64,000 bases of DNA from Ilyonectria destructans (taxonomy: Eukaryota; Ascomycota; Sordariomycetes; Hypocreales; Nectriaceae). The position numbers were made by a program, and so were the translations under genes. A model generated the notes under the pieces. The model did no database searches. It was given only the letters and a program-made list of their open reading frames with translations, and was not told the origin of the DNA. The stretch spans positions 310,001 through 374,000 of the forward strand of contig JAHEWK010000030.1 in assembly GCA_020740775.1 (NCBI GenBank), written 5' to 3'. This document shows positions 23,643-33,633 of this stretch, one piece after another; the stretch's first letter is position 1; every line of letters starts with the position of its first letter.

Positions 23643-25487
23643 ATGTTCAGCAATGCCTTGCGGATAGAGTCCGAGAATGGGTCCATGTTGACATGCAGCC
23701 AGGCTGTCATCCCTGACCATTCATCAGCACCACCCCTCCAGAAGAACTCGAAGACAGGACCACGACACGACCGCAAGAACAAAAAATCCCCAGAGGAGAA
23801 ATGCATTGCCGAGCTGAACGGGGCCTGGGGTCACACTCCCTGGCTGCCTCCTGATGTGCGTCCAGCACGAGGCTCCAATCTAGGGCTGAATTCCTTAAAA
23901 GCACTACTTGCCGTCACACAAACCGCTCTGGGCAATGGAATCTGCCTAGAAGACATCTGGAAAAATGGGCACTATATGAGAAAGGAGCTACTAGGAGACC
24001 CGCCGCTCTTCAGCATTCCAGCCTGCTACCGAGTAATTCAGAGCATGAAAGCAGACAGTCAACGCCATTTGCTTGTCGAATCTATTTTGCCGTCCGTCGA
24101 GGAACCGGGAATGAATTGCATTGAGGCACACGGATCACCAAAAAGCAGTGACGAAGGCGGAGACCCCTCAGCTAGCGACCGCAAGAGTCCCCACAACGAA
24201 GATTGGGTTGACCTAACTCAGGATGAGTCCCCGAATCCACACGAACGCCCGACAAAAAGACTCCGCCAAGACGATACCCTGCCAAATGTCGATAAGTTAC
24301 AGCATCAACTCACCAATGAGGTTGCATTGAGTGATGATGTTATGGACCTCCTATCCAGAGTTCTCATAAACCTCACCCCATCCCAGTCAGTCATACTTCG
24401 ATACCCCTTATGGTTCCAAGATCCAGACTGGAATCAATTACCATCAAGGCCCCGTTCCCTGAATGCCGGGTCCTTGCTCTGCTTCCCCATTCATCATAAA
24501 GAACCACTCCATTGGACACTGGCTATCATTCGAATCGATAACGACAAGGCCAGATGCACCTTCTACGACTCTATCGGGAATGAAGAGCGTGCCCAAGAGG
24601 TAGAAGCTCGACTCCGGCAATGCATGAGGAAATGGGCTATACCACAAGAGCTTCTCTTCGAACGTCCGGTTTGTGACCCACACGCCACACCTCCGATATC
24701 TGAAGCGAATCGAGACTAACTGAACTAGGAATGTGCTCAACAGGACGACGGAACAAGCTGTGGTGTCATTGTTCTAAGCAATATGTTGCGCATTCTTCGT
24801 GGACAGCCGGTCCCTAAGTCGATTGAAGATCCATCAATGGAGAGGCAGACGCTACTCTCCTTGTTATGCAACGCGGACGGATCTCGCTTATCTCCAGAAG
24901 AAGATTCCCTCCTCAACGACTTGAGAAAACATGCCATCATGCAAGCCTCCCAAGATGAGCTCCAGGGGCTCATTCGTGCCGAAGAGCAGCGTCTCATGAA
25001 GGCAACCCATGCCCACAGCGAGGCAACCGCGAAACTAAGTCAAAATGAAGGCAAAGCCGAAGTGATGGAAGATTTCCGTGGATTATTCCGTTCTCTCAAG
25101 GACCAGATCTCGCCTGGTTACGAAAACACGAGGGAAGGCGGTGCTCCTATTGACAGCAGCAATAACCAATCAGAGAACGAAGAGGCGGCCACAAACCTCC
25201 GAGCCGTAAAAAACCGCTTATCTTACGCGATGGATAAAGCCCTTGAGGTCACGCGTGTAGAGGGCCACCAGGAAGGTGTGAGAGCATGTTTGAGCAAGGT
25301 GGATGAGCTTGCAACAGGCATTGAGAGCCAGATCCGAACTAATTCAGATGAAATTCGTCAATACTTGGCCGATATTGAAGATGCAACGAGGAATTTGGGA
25401 CTGTTCAAAGAGGTATATGAACTTAAGCAGAGGTTGGATAAACTTGACACACTTAGCGTATATAGGTCACTCTCCTCTCGTACTTAG
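23643..25487 (+). CDS. Ulp1/C48-like cysteine peptidase with C-terminal coiled coil (~594 aa)
   Basis: Exon 1 (23643-24668) and exon 2 (24729-25487) flank a 60-bp intron (GTTTGT; CTAAC branch; ACTAG). Removing it yields ...LLFERP|ECAQQDDGTSCGVIVL in frame. The order His290 (PLHWTLAII), Asp309 (TFYDS), Gln347 and Cys353 (GTSCG) is the Ulp1/SENP catalytic arrangement, so deconjugation of SUMO-like modifiers is the likely chemistry. A canonical SUMO-interacting-type patch, WVDLTQDE, precedes the domain. After the catalytic Cys about 230 residues of charged heptad-like sequence suggest coiled coils. The N-terminus is uncertain: an overlapping frame from 23405 (QALYRDYQYVQQCLADRVRE) could supply an upstream exon. 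Such peptidases occur both as host genes and as transposon passengers. No flanking terminal repeats were found here. Confidence 0.72.
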
Positions 25488-25838
25488 GTAGGCTTTAAAA
25501 CATAGAAACATGCCCCAAATACTTCAATGCTATGTTATGTAATCTACATCCCATCCCAAGGTTAGCTTCTATCTGAGAGAGCTAATTACGACAGGTTTCT
25601 TGGCCGCTACATACTTGCGATTGCGCAGTGCGACATGGGAAACGAGCACCAAGGCACTAGGCGAACGCCAATGTACTAGAATGCCCACTCACATCAAATG
25701 TACCGTAAATAGGTCTGTCACTGGTGAGAAACCTGATTACCCCACCAAGAGATATTTTCGGCCTGTCAAGATTGCCAGCAGGTCGCGCTACTGTAGGCTG
25801 CGTGTATTCCTCTCTCAAACGGCGCGCGGTGAGCATCC

Positions 25839-26040
25839 TGTCGGATAGCGTACGGCACATTCAATCCAAAGGATTAACGCTCAATATGGTGTGGAGACCA
25901 AAGATGATTGTATTGATCTAATATGCCTCCGGCCCCCTCTTTTCTCCAGAGGGGTTTTATGTCATCTCACGCCCCCTCCCTGACTAAGGTCAGGATATCG
26001 ATCTATCAGAAGTTTCGTAATACAGGGTCACAATCCAACA
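25839..26040 (+). repeat. Solo LTR (202 bp), family 1, plus orientation
   Basis: It starts TGTCGGATAGCG and ends CACAATCCAACA, with the inverted TGTTGGAT/ATCCAACA edges typical of LTRs. A second copy of identical length lies inverted at 29733-29934. Both carry GATATCGATCTATCAGA and GGGGTTTTATGTCATCTCAC. No clear 5-bp target duplication is seen, so it is probably old. Confidence 0.8.
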
Positions 26041-27849
26041 AATCCCATTAATCGATCATCTCTGCATACTGTACCATATTTTTTATTCAAACAGTTCCTT
26101 GTCACTACGTCCACACCAGGTCAAGCGAGTGTGGAGCAGCCATGGCACGTCTCCCGCTGCCTCATTAGAATCTGGACAAGTTCCAGGCAAGCTAGAAACG
26201 GATATTCCTGTACTTATTTAACAATAATTTCTGAGTCGGACGTATTTGGCATCCGTTGATATCTAGATAGCACGATTACAGTCAATCACAATTCATTACG
26301 CCTGGCGGCTTAAGCCGAAAGGGCACTAAGTTAGTTACTAATATAACCATACATTGCCCAAATTGTGTCCCTATCTCCTTAAACCCTTACTGTGTCCGCT
26401 CCTTGCTTATGCTTCCTTACCCATTGGCTCTCTCTCTCTGTGTGTGCGGGTTCCCGTGGGTTAGTAGTGTTATTAGCGAACTAGCTTGAAGCCTTTTCTT
26501 TAAGTGCTCAGTGTCCAATCTACGGCGGCTGAAGCGCCACGATTATAGTATCGGAAAGCAATATCATTTTTCACCTTGACGTTCCGGGACCGGTCTTCCA
26601 ATTGTTTGACACTAAGCCTTCGAAATGGTCCTAGTACGCAATTGTTCCGATTCGAAATACCTGACGGACTATCGATAACCGCTGTCACGGGCCGGATGAG
26701 ATCAACTCAAGAGGTAATGCCACTGTATTGCGAGAATACTACGAGCTATTTAAAGTTAGTGTCTATTCTGTGTCAAGCAGGGCATGTTTTTATCATAAAA
26801 TAATGACCGAAATCAAGTTCCACTTTTGCCGTACAATTCATTTAACCCAGGGCCATTTTTGGCCGACGTGACTGAGAAAGAGGTATTGGTTTGGATAAGT
26901 CTGTGGCAGCAAGCGGAACTTGATTTTTGCCGCCACTATATAAATCGGCTATGGTCACAATTGATTAATTTTCTCTTTACACTGAAAGGCATCCAGCTGT
27001 TTTACAAGTTCTCAATGGAGGCCGTTGAAGATTTTCCCACACTCCGCGCGCGGATGTTCAAATACCAATGCACTTCAAGGACTTGGCAACGCGCATACGA
27101 AGCAGAGTTGAATACTAACCAGTACCTCTCCGTGGAATTATGCCATAAAGGCATTACTCGCTGCAACGGAGTCGCGCAGCAAAGTTGTAACAGCAGAAAA
27201 TCAACCACCAAACCTAATTACGGAACACCTAGTACTTCCCACTTGGTGCCCACCAAGTTCTTGTGCTTGAATTATCTAGATGCTTGAAGATATCGATCCT
27301 CCGACTTCTTATTAAAACTCGACTGACGTGGTAGGACATAACTCGGAAAGGGTAGAAGTTCTCCAAGAAAAAGAAATGGTAGTGGAGTCGTGCACACATG
27401 GGCAACTTACTCTGTTATCCTGTTGCTTGTTCTGTATAACATGTTAATATTCTTTATTCTGCTATTCTGTTATCATGTTATGGCTCTCACACTAATCTGT
27501 TATAACTAATGGAATAACAAAATAAATAGGATAAGTGGAATAAGGGGTTTTTATTGCTTTTGTTACATCCAACGGACCAAAAGGTCATACATGTGATCAA
27601 ACCAGAAACGCTGTTCACTAGCAGGTCGGAAGTCCGAACTTCCGGTCAGAAATTGGTGTCATTTATGTCTCCCAAAAAGCAAGTTCTTCGACACAACGGC
27701 CCCGGTGGCCCTTCACCCTAGGTATAAGAAATCGACCTATTTTCCATTCATTAGAGAGAGAACCAAGAGCTTCTGTGACAATCAATTCATCCCTGAATGC
27801 GACGGCTTTTTATCGCCGCAGACATCATAAGTGTCGGGAAATTTTCACA
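26041..27849. other. Mostly empty; short segment shared with 17.1 kb
   Basis: A ~50-bp segment at 26687-26740, starting GTCACGGGCCGGATGAGATC, matches 17117-17178 in inverse orientation. Its TGTCACGGGCC edge equals that of the local Gypsy LTRs, so it may be a fragment of a related retroelement. A 153-codon frame at 26826-27287 (MPYNSFNPGPFLADVTEKEV) has no recognised domain. Nothing else is supported. Confidence 0.4.
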
Positions 27850-28106
27850 TTAAGATAACAGTTTCCATCTCATACCTATCGTTATTGGAAATACAGTGTG
27901 GTTGTTGAATTCGTCATCAAACCTCCACCCTTCATATAGAAAAGGAAAAGAACTACAACCTTGCTCGTCATCCATCTCCACCAGATTCTCAGTGCAAAAC
28001 CCCAGTATTCGTACAGCAGGTCCGAGGGTTGCATGTCCCGAAATGGAAATAAGAGTTTCCAGACTTTGTCGTTCAAACATGACATAACGAGGCTTAAGAA
28101 GCTTGG
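27850..28106 (-). pseudogene. Possible F-box-type protein fragment
   Basis: The frame KLLKPRYVMFERQSLETLIS continuing into ISGHATLGPAVRILGFCTEN resembles the segment after the F-box in large ascomycete families (SLE-L--IS-H--L---V--L-F pattern). No F-box itself, start or complete exon structure is visible. It looks like a gene relic. Confidence 0.3.
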
Positions 28107-28749
28107 CCTATAATAAAATTTGCAAGCCAGCCGTCCAGTTGGAAGTCCAGTCTCAGTCGGACTGGTCTATTCTGGTATATATCAACCCGAGCCCGCACAC
28201 GAGCTTGGACAGACCAGAGATCATTCTTGTCATCATTCAGACTCTATTATCTGTTGATTTGCGCGACTGGCGAGAGTTCCGCTAGGCTGTAGCGTCCCAT
28301 CACCTAGAGTAGCACCCGTTCCCTCTTCGTATTCAGCTTGCCACAACTAAAAGAAATCAAATACTAAAAACGTTTAAAAATTCACTACTCTGTAAGAGTA
28401 CAGAAAAGGTAGTAGAGCACTATATACAGTTACATATAGTTCTTTCAGTTAATAGTCAGCCTACAGTCAAATGCAATCACATTGGTAAATAGCCTTACTC
28501 AGTCATCTCGGGCAAGAGGCGTCCTCCACTGGGACTCCACAAGGACCCCACTGGGCTGCAGGAAAGCAGAGGAGAACCAGTACGATGAGTGAGTTTTACG
28601 GGTAATAGTGGAAAAGTGGAGGAGCCAGCTGTGACAGCAACACATTGGATTGGCTCTCTTCTACTTCCTGCGGCTCAGTGGGGGCACAGTGGAGCACGCC
28701 TCTTGACCGAGATGACCGAGTAGTTACGGTAGCTTCTTTCTGTTGCCTA
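28107..28749. other. Intergenic, nothing recognised
   Basis: No gene or repeat is supported. This is the likely 3' flank of the MYND gene. Confidence 0.4.
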
Positions 28750-29544
28750 CTATCCCCGCCCACTACCTAGTAACTGCGCCAATACTTCCTCGCGACTCAG
28801 CTCCACGTATCGTTCCGGCTCGCCAGGGGCCGAGACATTGAACACGCCGCTATGTGTGATAGACACCTCCGGGTTGGGATCTGTGATATTGTCCAACGGG
28901 GTCTGGTATCCTTCCACGACCGGGTCTCCTGCGACTACGGGGTCGTTCGAGGTCGCAGCTATCCTAGTAGATTCGCTGTCGACATTCGCCCTGGCGGCGC
29001 AGTCCTTCTTGTGTGTCTTCCAATCCGCCTTCTGGTGGTCTTTCCCACAATAAGCCACGGCCGAGCACCGCGAACACCACTTCGCCCCTTCCGTCTTCCG
29101 ACATACGTTACAGTATGCAACTTTGTACGAAGTGGTGGGTCCCGGTAGATTTCGCCTCTCGCGCTCTTCGTTGGGTTCAGCTGTGACCTCTAGCGATGCT
29201 TGCAGTATCTGAGTTCTGCAATGCTCCTCTCCACACGCTGGATAAACCCAGACGAGGACCATAGGATCACTCGGTCGGTGAAGCCAGGACTGGGTCGTCT
29301 GCAACGCCTTTACCGTAGGCGACCCACAGTTTGCACAAGAGGGGCCCGACATCGCCTTACAGGCCGGTTCGTGCTCCTTAAAGATGGGCCGCAGTGCGTC
29401 CGCAAAACGCTGTTGGTATTCGGCATCGGATTGTGCGAATCGAGTATCGACGTTGAGGAGACTACGTGGGATTTCGTGGACAACCCGTAGCTTTCCGTCA
29501 GTCTCCATACAGTGGAATTCGAAGCGAACGGCTTGCATCGCCAT
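28750..29544 (-). CDS. MYND-type zinc-finger protein, 264 aa
   Basis: Start chosen at ATG 29544 (MAMQAVRFEFHC); the frame is open further upstream to 29643 but without a better start. Residues ~145-182 form a classical MYND finger: CNVC, WCSRC, AYC, then H170, H178 and C182. A second possible metal site lies at ~70-109 (CANC with C104 and C109). The acidic Pro-rich tail ends EEVLAQLLGSGRG. MYND proteins usually mediate protein-protein contacts in chromatin or development, and no SET domain is present. The gene is uninterrupted and lies between two inverted solo LTRs. Confidence 0.82.
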   Translation of the reverse strand: MAMQAVRFEFHCMETDGKLRVVHEIPRSLLNVDTRFAQSDAEYQQRFADALRPIFKEHEPACKAMSGPSCANCGSPTVKALQTTQSWLHRPSDPMVLVWVYPACGEEHCRTQILQASLEVTAEPNEERERRNLPGPTTSYKVAYCNVCRKTEGAKWCSRCSAVAYCGKDHQKADWKTHKKDCAARANVDSESTRIAATSNDPVVAGDPVVEGYQTPLDNITDPNPEVSITHSGVFNVSAPGEPERYVELSREEVLAQLLGSGRG

Positions 29545-29732
29545 AGTAATGAATATCGAGGATCGAGGCCCTGCACTGCCGAGCTTTGGTGTAGATCCGA
29601 TCTTGCTGACTTCTGGCGATCGACTTTGAAGGAAAAAGGACAACCGAGGAAGACGCGATGCGAAACATGTTTAGATCTACCTGGCTCGGTGGGTAATTAA
29701 GCCGAGCGAGCCAGCCACGATTTTTAGCCACC

Positions 29733-29934
29733 TGTTGGATTGTGACCCTGTATTACGAAACCTCTGATAGATCGATATCCTGACCTTAGTCAGAGGGGGC
29801 GTGAGATGACATAAAACCCCTCTCGAGAAAAGAGGGGCCGGAGGCATCCTAGATGAACACAATCAACAGATTCAGGATCCACGCCGGATTGAGCAGTCAT
29901 CCCTTGGATTGAATGTGCCGTACGCTATCCAACA
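29733..29934 (-). repeat. Solo LTR (202 bp), family 1, minus orientation
   Basis: This is the inverted counterpart of 25839-26040. On the plus strand it begins TGTTGGATTGTGACC and ends GCTATCCAACA. Length is identical, with scattered differences and no target duplication. The pair brackets 3.7 kb that includes the MYND gene. Confidence 0.8.
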
Positions 29935-31920
29935 AAAAGCATAAGAACAGGTTTGAATGCATTATATCGCTACCCTACATGGAGTACGGTGCATGGTAGT
30001 GTTGAGTGTTGGATTTGTTCCCTGGCACGCGCGACTGCATTATCAGCTAGGATTTTCTGGTCACATGCAAGAAAATCTCTAACCCTTATGCCACGTCAGT
30101 GTGGAGTAGTCATGGGTTGTGCATCTTCCAATGTTTGTGCCGCTTTGACTGTCACGCATGTTAGCTCACATGTTGTGACGAGGGGAGGGGCTGTCAGCCG
30201 TTTCGAAGTATTACAAGCAGTAATGTGATGGTTGTCGGTTGAAAGTACATATCTTATCTCTAGGCGTTGATTTGTCGAATCACCACGTTCTTCTCACCGG
30301 CTGCAGCCAAGTCGGATAGAACGGATACCTTGCGATATTTTTGTTATGCCTTGACGTAAGCGTCCCGGATTTTCACGCCACCTTGCATATTAACTAGGTC
30401 GGTAATAGCATGCAATGAGCTTCTTGCACGCGAACTCGATCATCTGCCTGATCTTCCTGTCCAATCCAGATACATCGTTGTAGAAGCCCGTAAGATCTCA
30501 CCAAGCCCGCAATCAACTCATTCCCCAAACCACCTAACTATCAGTTGCCCAAATCAGTAAACAATATGTCTTTTTATTTCATTTTCAGGCCGTCTTTTTT
30601 CTATGAATTGCTTAGGCAATTATTACTTAACGTATTGATGCCCAACTGGATCCGAAATCTACTGCTCCGTCAACGTTCTCTCCATTGAAATGCCCTTCTA
30701 CTGTACGACAGGACATTGTCTATCCAATATATCAGTTGCACCAATCTCTCAACCCTATGGTAAGCTTCTCAGACCACTTACATGTGAACATATGACCACA
30801 AGAACTCACGCCGCAGAGCTACAAGTTCGCGATGGATGGTCAGACGTGGGCTGTCCCACCCTAGAGCTAATGTCCAATGACGACCTGATTCGATATCTCT
30901 GTGGGTGGAGTTGCCACGGTTAGCTGCATCGCAATATGTCCCTCTGTCATTCGTCAGTGCTGATGCCGTGTTACACTCGGTTTCTGGGCATGTTGGTGAT
31001 AGCACGAAAAACAAATAGGCTTCCGAAGGAGCAAGGGACTTGCCACGTGAACTTTTATTCTGCCTGGAGATTGCCATTACTACTCCTCAGAAATACAGAT
31101 GGCCACAGCCGTCTTTAAAGACAGATCGGGACAAGAAGCTGATGGGTTATGAACGGAAGGAGTGACCCAGGAAGAAGTAGCTTGCAGAAGCAGCGGCAGG
31201 CGAAGGCCCTTTGATGAGGAGTGGGGTATAGTGGGCAAGTCGGATCTCTCTAGTGCCGTTTCATGAGCCCTGGATACTTCTTGGGGCGCTGGGTAAAAGG
31301 GTACTCTCGTTTTTTTCTGAAGAATAGCCCGTTCACGCAACAACAACAGCCTTTTGCGCAAGCTGAGTGCGCGTCATTTAAAGACACGTCATCTCCCCGC
31401 GATGATACACTATTGATGCCTGATGGTCGGCCAGCGAGCAGCCCACTAAGTCATTGCAGCCCTCAGTATGCAAGAAAAGGAGGGGAAACCGCACTATAGC
31501 CAATAGGGAAGGCACTATGGGGAAGCGCGCTCCAATCCTTAAGAACAGCATTCGTACAGTCCTTCGGATTTCTTCAGCCTTCTTGCATGTGGAAAATGCC
31601 CCACCACACACCAGCCCAGTAGTGACTTGCGATATTTCCGAACGGCAATCAAGCTAATGGCCGCCCTCTCGAACTGGGCGTCGACACGTCACTAGCAAGA
31701 CAGTGAGCCCCCATGGCTCATTGGTGCATCAGAAGGCAAGGCGCGGACGCGTAGCATCGAGACCAGGATGATGATATGGTGGCGAGGGACTGACGAAGTA
31801 TGACGCTATATTTAATTGCTAGCCACCACTCGTAAAGGGGCTATCCAAGCTCTGTAAGCGTGCCCTCCAGCAGATCTCACCCTTGATATACTCGACCTAG
31901 CGCAATGTTTCACTATCACA
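29935..31920. other. Intergenic, nothing recognised
   Basis: About 2 kb without a supported gene. Short frames have no domain or splice support. No terminal repeats are seen. Confidence 0.4.
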
Positions 31921-31924
31921 CGAA

Positions 31925-31967
31925 GCCCCTATTTCAAATACACCCCCCTATTTCAAATACACCCCCC
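31925..31967 (+). repeat. Two tandem copies of CCCTATTTCAAATACACCCC
   Basis: The ~20-bp unit is repeated head to tail, with a third CCCCCCTTTAG edge, about 35 bp upstream of the gasdermin-like start codon at 31999. The position suggests duplicated control sequence, but no factor is recognised. Confidence 0.7.
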
Positions 31968-31998
31968 TTTAGATGCAGCGGAGTACCGAGATAATCTA

Positions 31999-32802
31999 AT
32001 GGGCAGTGTTGTCAAATATCCAGATATGCCCACAGAGACATATGCCCCCTACAAAATCGAAAAATTGCCAAAGAACATCATATTAAAACTGAACCCTCCC
32101 ACCCAGGTCCAGAATATCAAATTTTGGACACATAGAATCAAAGACACCAAGGTTTTATCATCGGTTAACGAAGGTCTTGAGAGATTCCACGAGAGTTCGA
32201 ATGCAACAATGGTAACTACAGCGCTGGTATGGCATATGGATTTACCCGGCGAGAAGTTCAAGGAACTCCTAAAACAAAGAGCCTATTTGAAGCAGGTGGT
32301 CGGCCTGCTGAGGAATAGTAAGAATCATGAGGGGTATTTCGTTACAGATATCGTCACGCTGGTAAACTATGAGGCGGCCGTAGAGTCTCGAAACTCACAA
32401 ACGAATAGTGTAACAGAGCAGGTGCTTGTTAATCCCTCCTTGGGGGTAGAGGTTGGTGCTAGCATTCAGCATCGAGTTTCCAGTAAGAACTGGTACTCTG
32501 GATGCTATGAGGGGGAAACAATTATGTTTATTGGATATCATTGTATAAAACTCAAGAAGATGGATGGCGCCATGGCAACGCTTGGGAGGTTGTTTTTAGG
32601 TCAAAACCATGGCCTCAAGGTGCGATATGGGTTCGACTTATGGCAACAAACAATTGGGGATCCTGCCGAGAGAGGTATGGAAATACCCTTGGGCGATACA
32701 AACGGGAGAAACACAACTGTCAAGGATCAACGGGTACCACTACCAGATGATCACGCCGAAATTGTCAGGGCGCTGGGGTTTGATGTTGAGATTGTGGGAT
32801 GA
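31999..32802 (+). CDS. Possible fungal gasdermin-like (RCD-1/HET-Q1 type) protein, 267 aa
   Basis: A single uninterrupted exon starts MGSVVKYPDMPTETYAPY. The order of elements resembles the gasdermin pore-forming fold: an early aromatic FWTHRIKD region, a charged helix before a GYFVTDIVTLVNYEAAVESR strand pair, then VNPSLGVEVGASIQHRVSS and ETIMFIGYHCIKLKK. Length (267 aa) is close to that I recall for the fungal allorecognition gasdermins RCD-1 and HET-Q1, which carry only a short C-terminal inhibitory tail. In those systems cell death follows activation by a partner allele or a subtilisin-like protease; no such protease lies in this window. The call rests on motif pattern, not on an alignment. 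Confidence 0.42.
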   Translation: MGSVVKYPDMPTETYAPYKIEKLPKNIILKLNPPTQVQNIKFWTHRIKDTKVLSSVNEGLERFHESSNATMVTTALVWHMDLPGEKFKELLKQRAYLKQVVGLLRNSKNHEGYFVTDIVTLVNYEAAVESRNSQTNSVTEQVLVNPSLGVEVGASIQHRVSSKNWYSGCYEGETIMFIGYHCIKLKKMDGAMATLGRLFLGQNHGLKVRYGFDLWQQTIGDPAERGMEIPLGDTNGRNTTVKDQRVPLPDDHAEIVRALGFDVEIVG

Positions 32803-33451
32803 GTTAGCGGGTAGCATTATAATCTGTCAGATTACTAGATCCGGCCAGCTACAACAGCATAGAAAATAGCCTTTGGCTGGGGAATGTAATAGCTGCGGAT
32901 CCGCAACTTCAATGAAAGTCAATTGCTGCGAACCCAATCTGAAGCTATCCACATCTCTACATCCCCATTACACTCCTTTTTTTTTTTATTAGTGAAAAGA
33001 CGCTTTGTCGCTTCCTCTTTTGCTACTAATCCTTCTTATATGTCCTTCCACCTAAAAGGCCTCCTTAGCAATAGAAGCCCAACTGCATTTGTCAAGTCAA
33101 AAGGTCGAAATCCTACACCTGCCCCTGAGACCATGCAATTCGTCGCCTAGCGGCCGACGAACTCAATTGCGTGGGACATGAAATGGCGTTAGCATGACAT
33201 GGGTACGGCAGCATATCGGGGTCTGAAGTGGGTCTGCATAAATAAATGTCGCACTGAGCATGCTTAAAGGATCAAAGGTCAGGTAAACGATAATGAGCAG
33301 CAGCAGTGTGTTGATTGATTGTTGTCTAAAGCGCGGAGTACTCTAGCCACAGATTTTACTTGAAGCACACAGCTGGATTACTAAGTACAGTTGTTTCCTG
33401 AGGCTCGTTGAGATCGTGCTGTCGTGAGCCAATTTGTTAGATTGTTGTACC
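32803..33451. other. Intergenic, nothing recognised
   Basis: No gene is supported. It ends at the left terminus of hAT copy C. Confidence 0.45.
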
Positions 33452-33633
33452 CAAGGCTCGAAACCACTACATCCACTTCACTTTTGGACCAAGTAGAGTG
33501 GATGTACGATTTATTAGGCAATTACATAGTGGATGTAACACATATTCGACCGGAGTGGAATGGATGTACACGTGGATTTATAAGTGGATTTTTGTAAGTG
33601 GATTTTTGAGGCTATTCACAACCTCGTCGACGC

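Noticed and set aside
26826..27287. 153-codon frame as a gene
   Set aside because: No recognisable domain, start context or splice sites; could be chance in a repeat-rich region.
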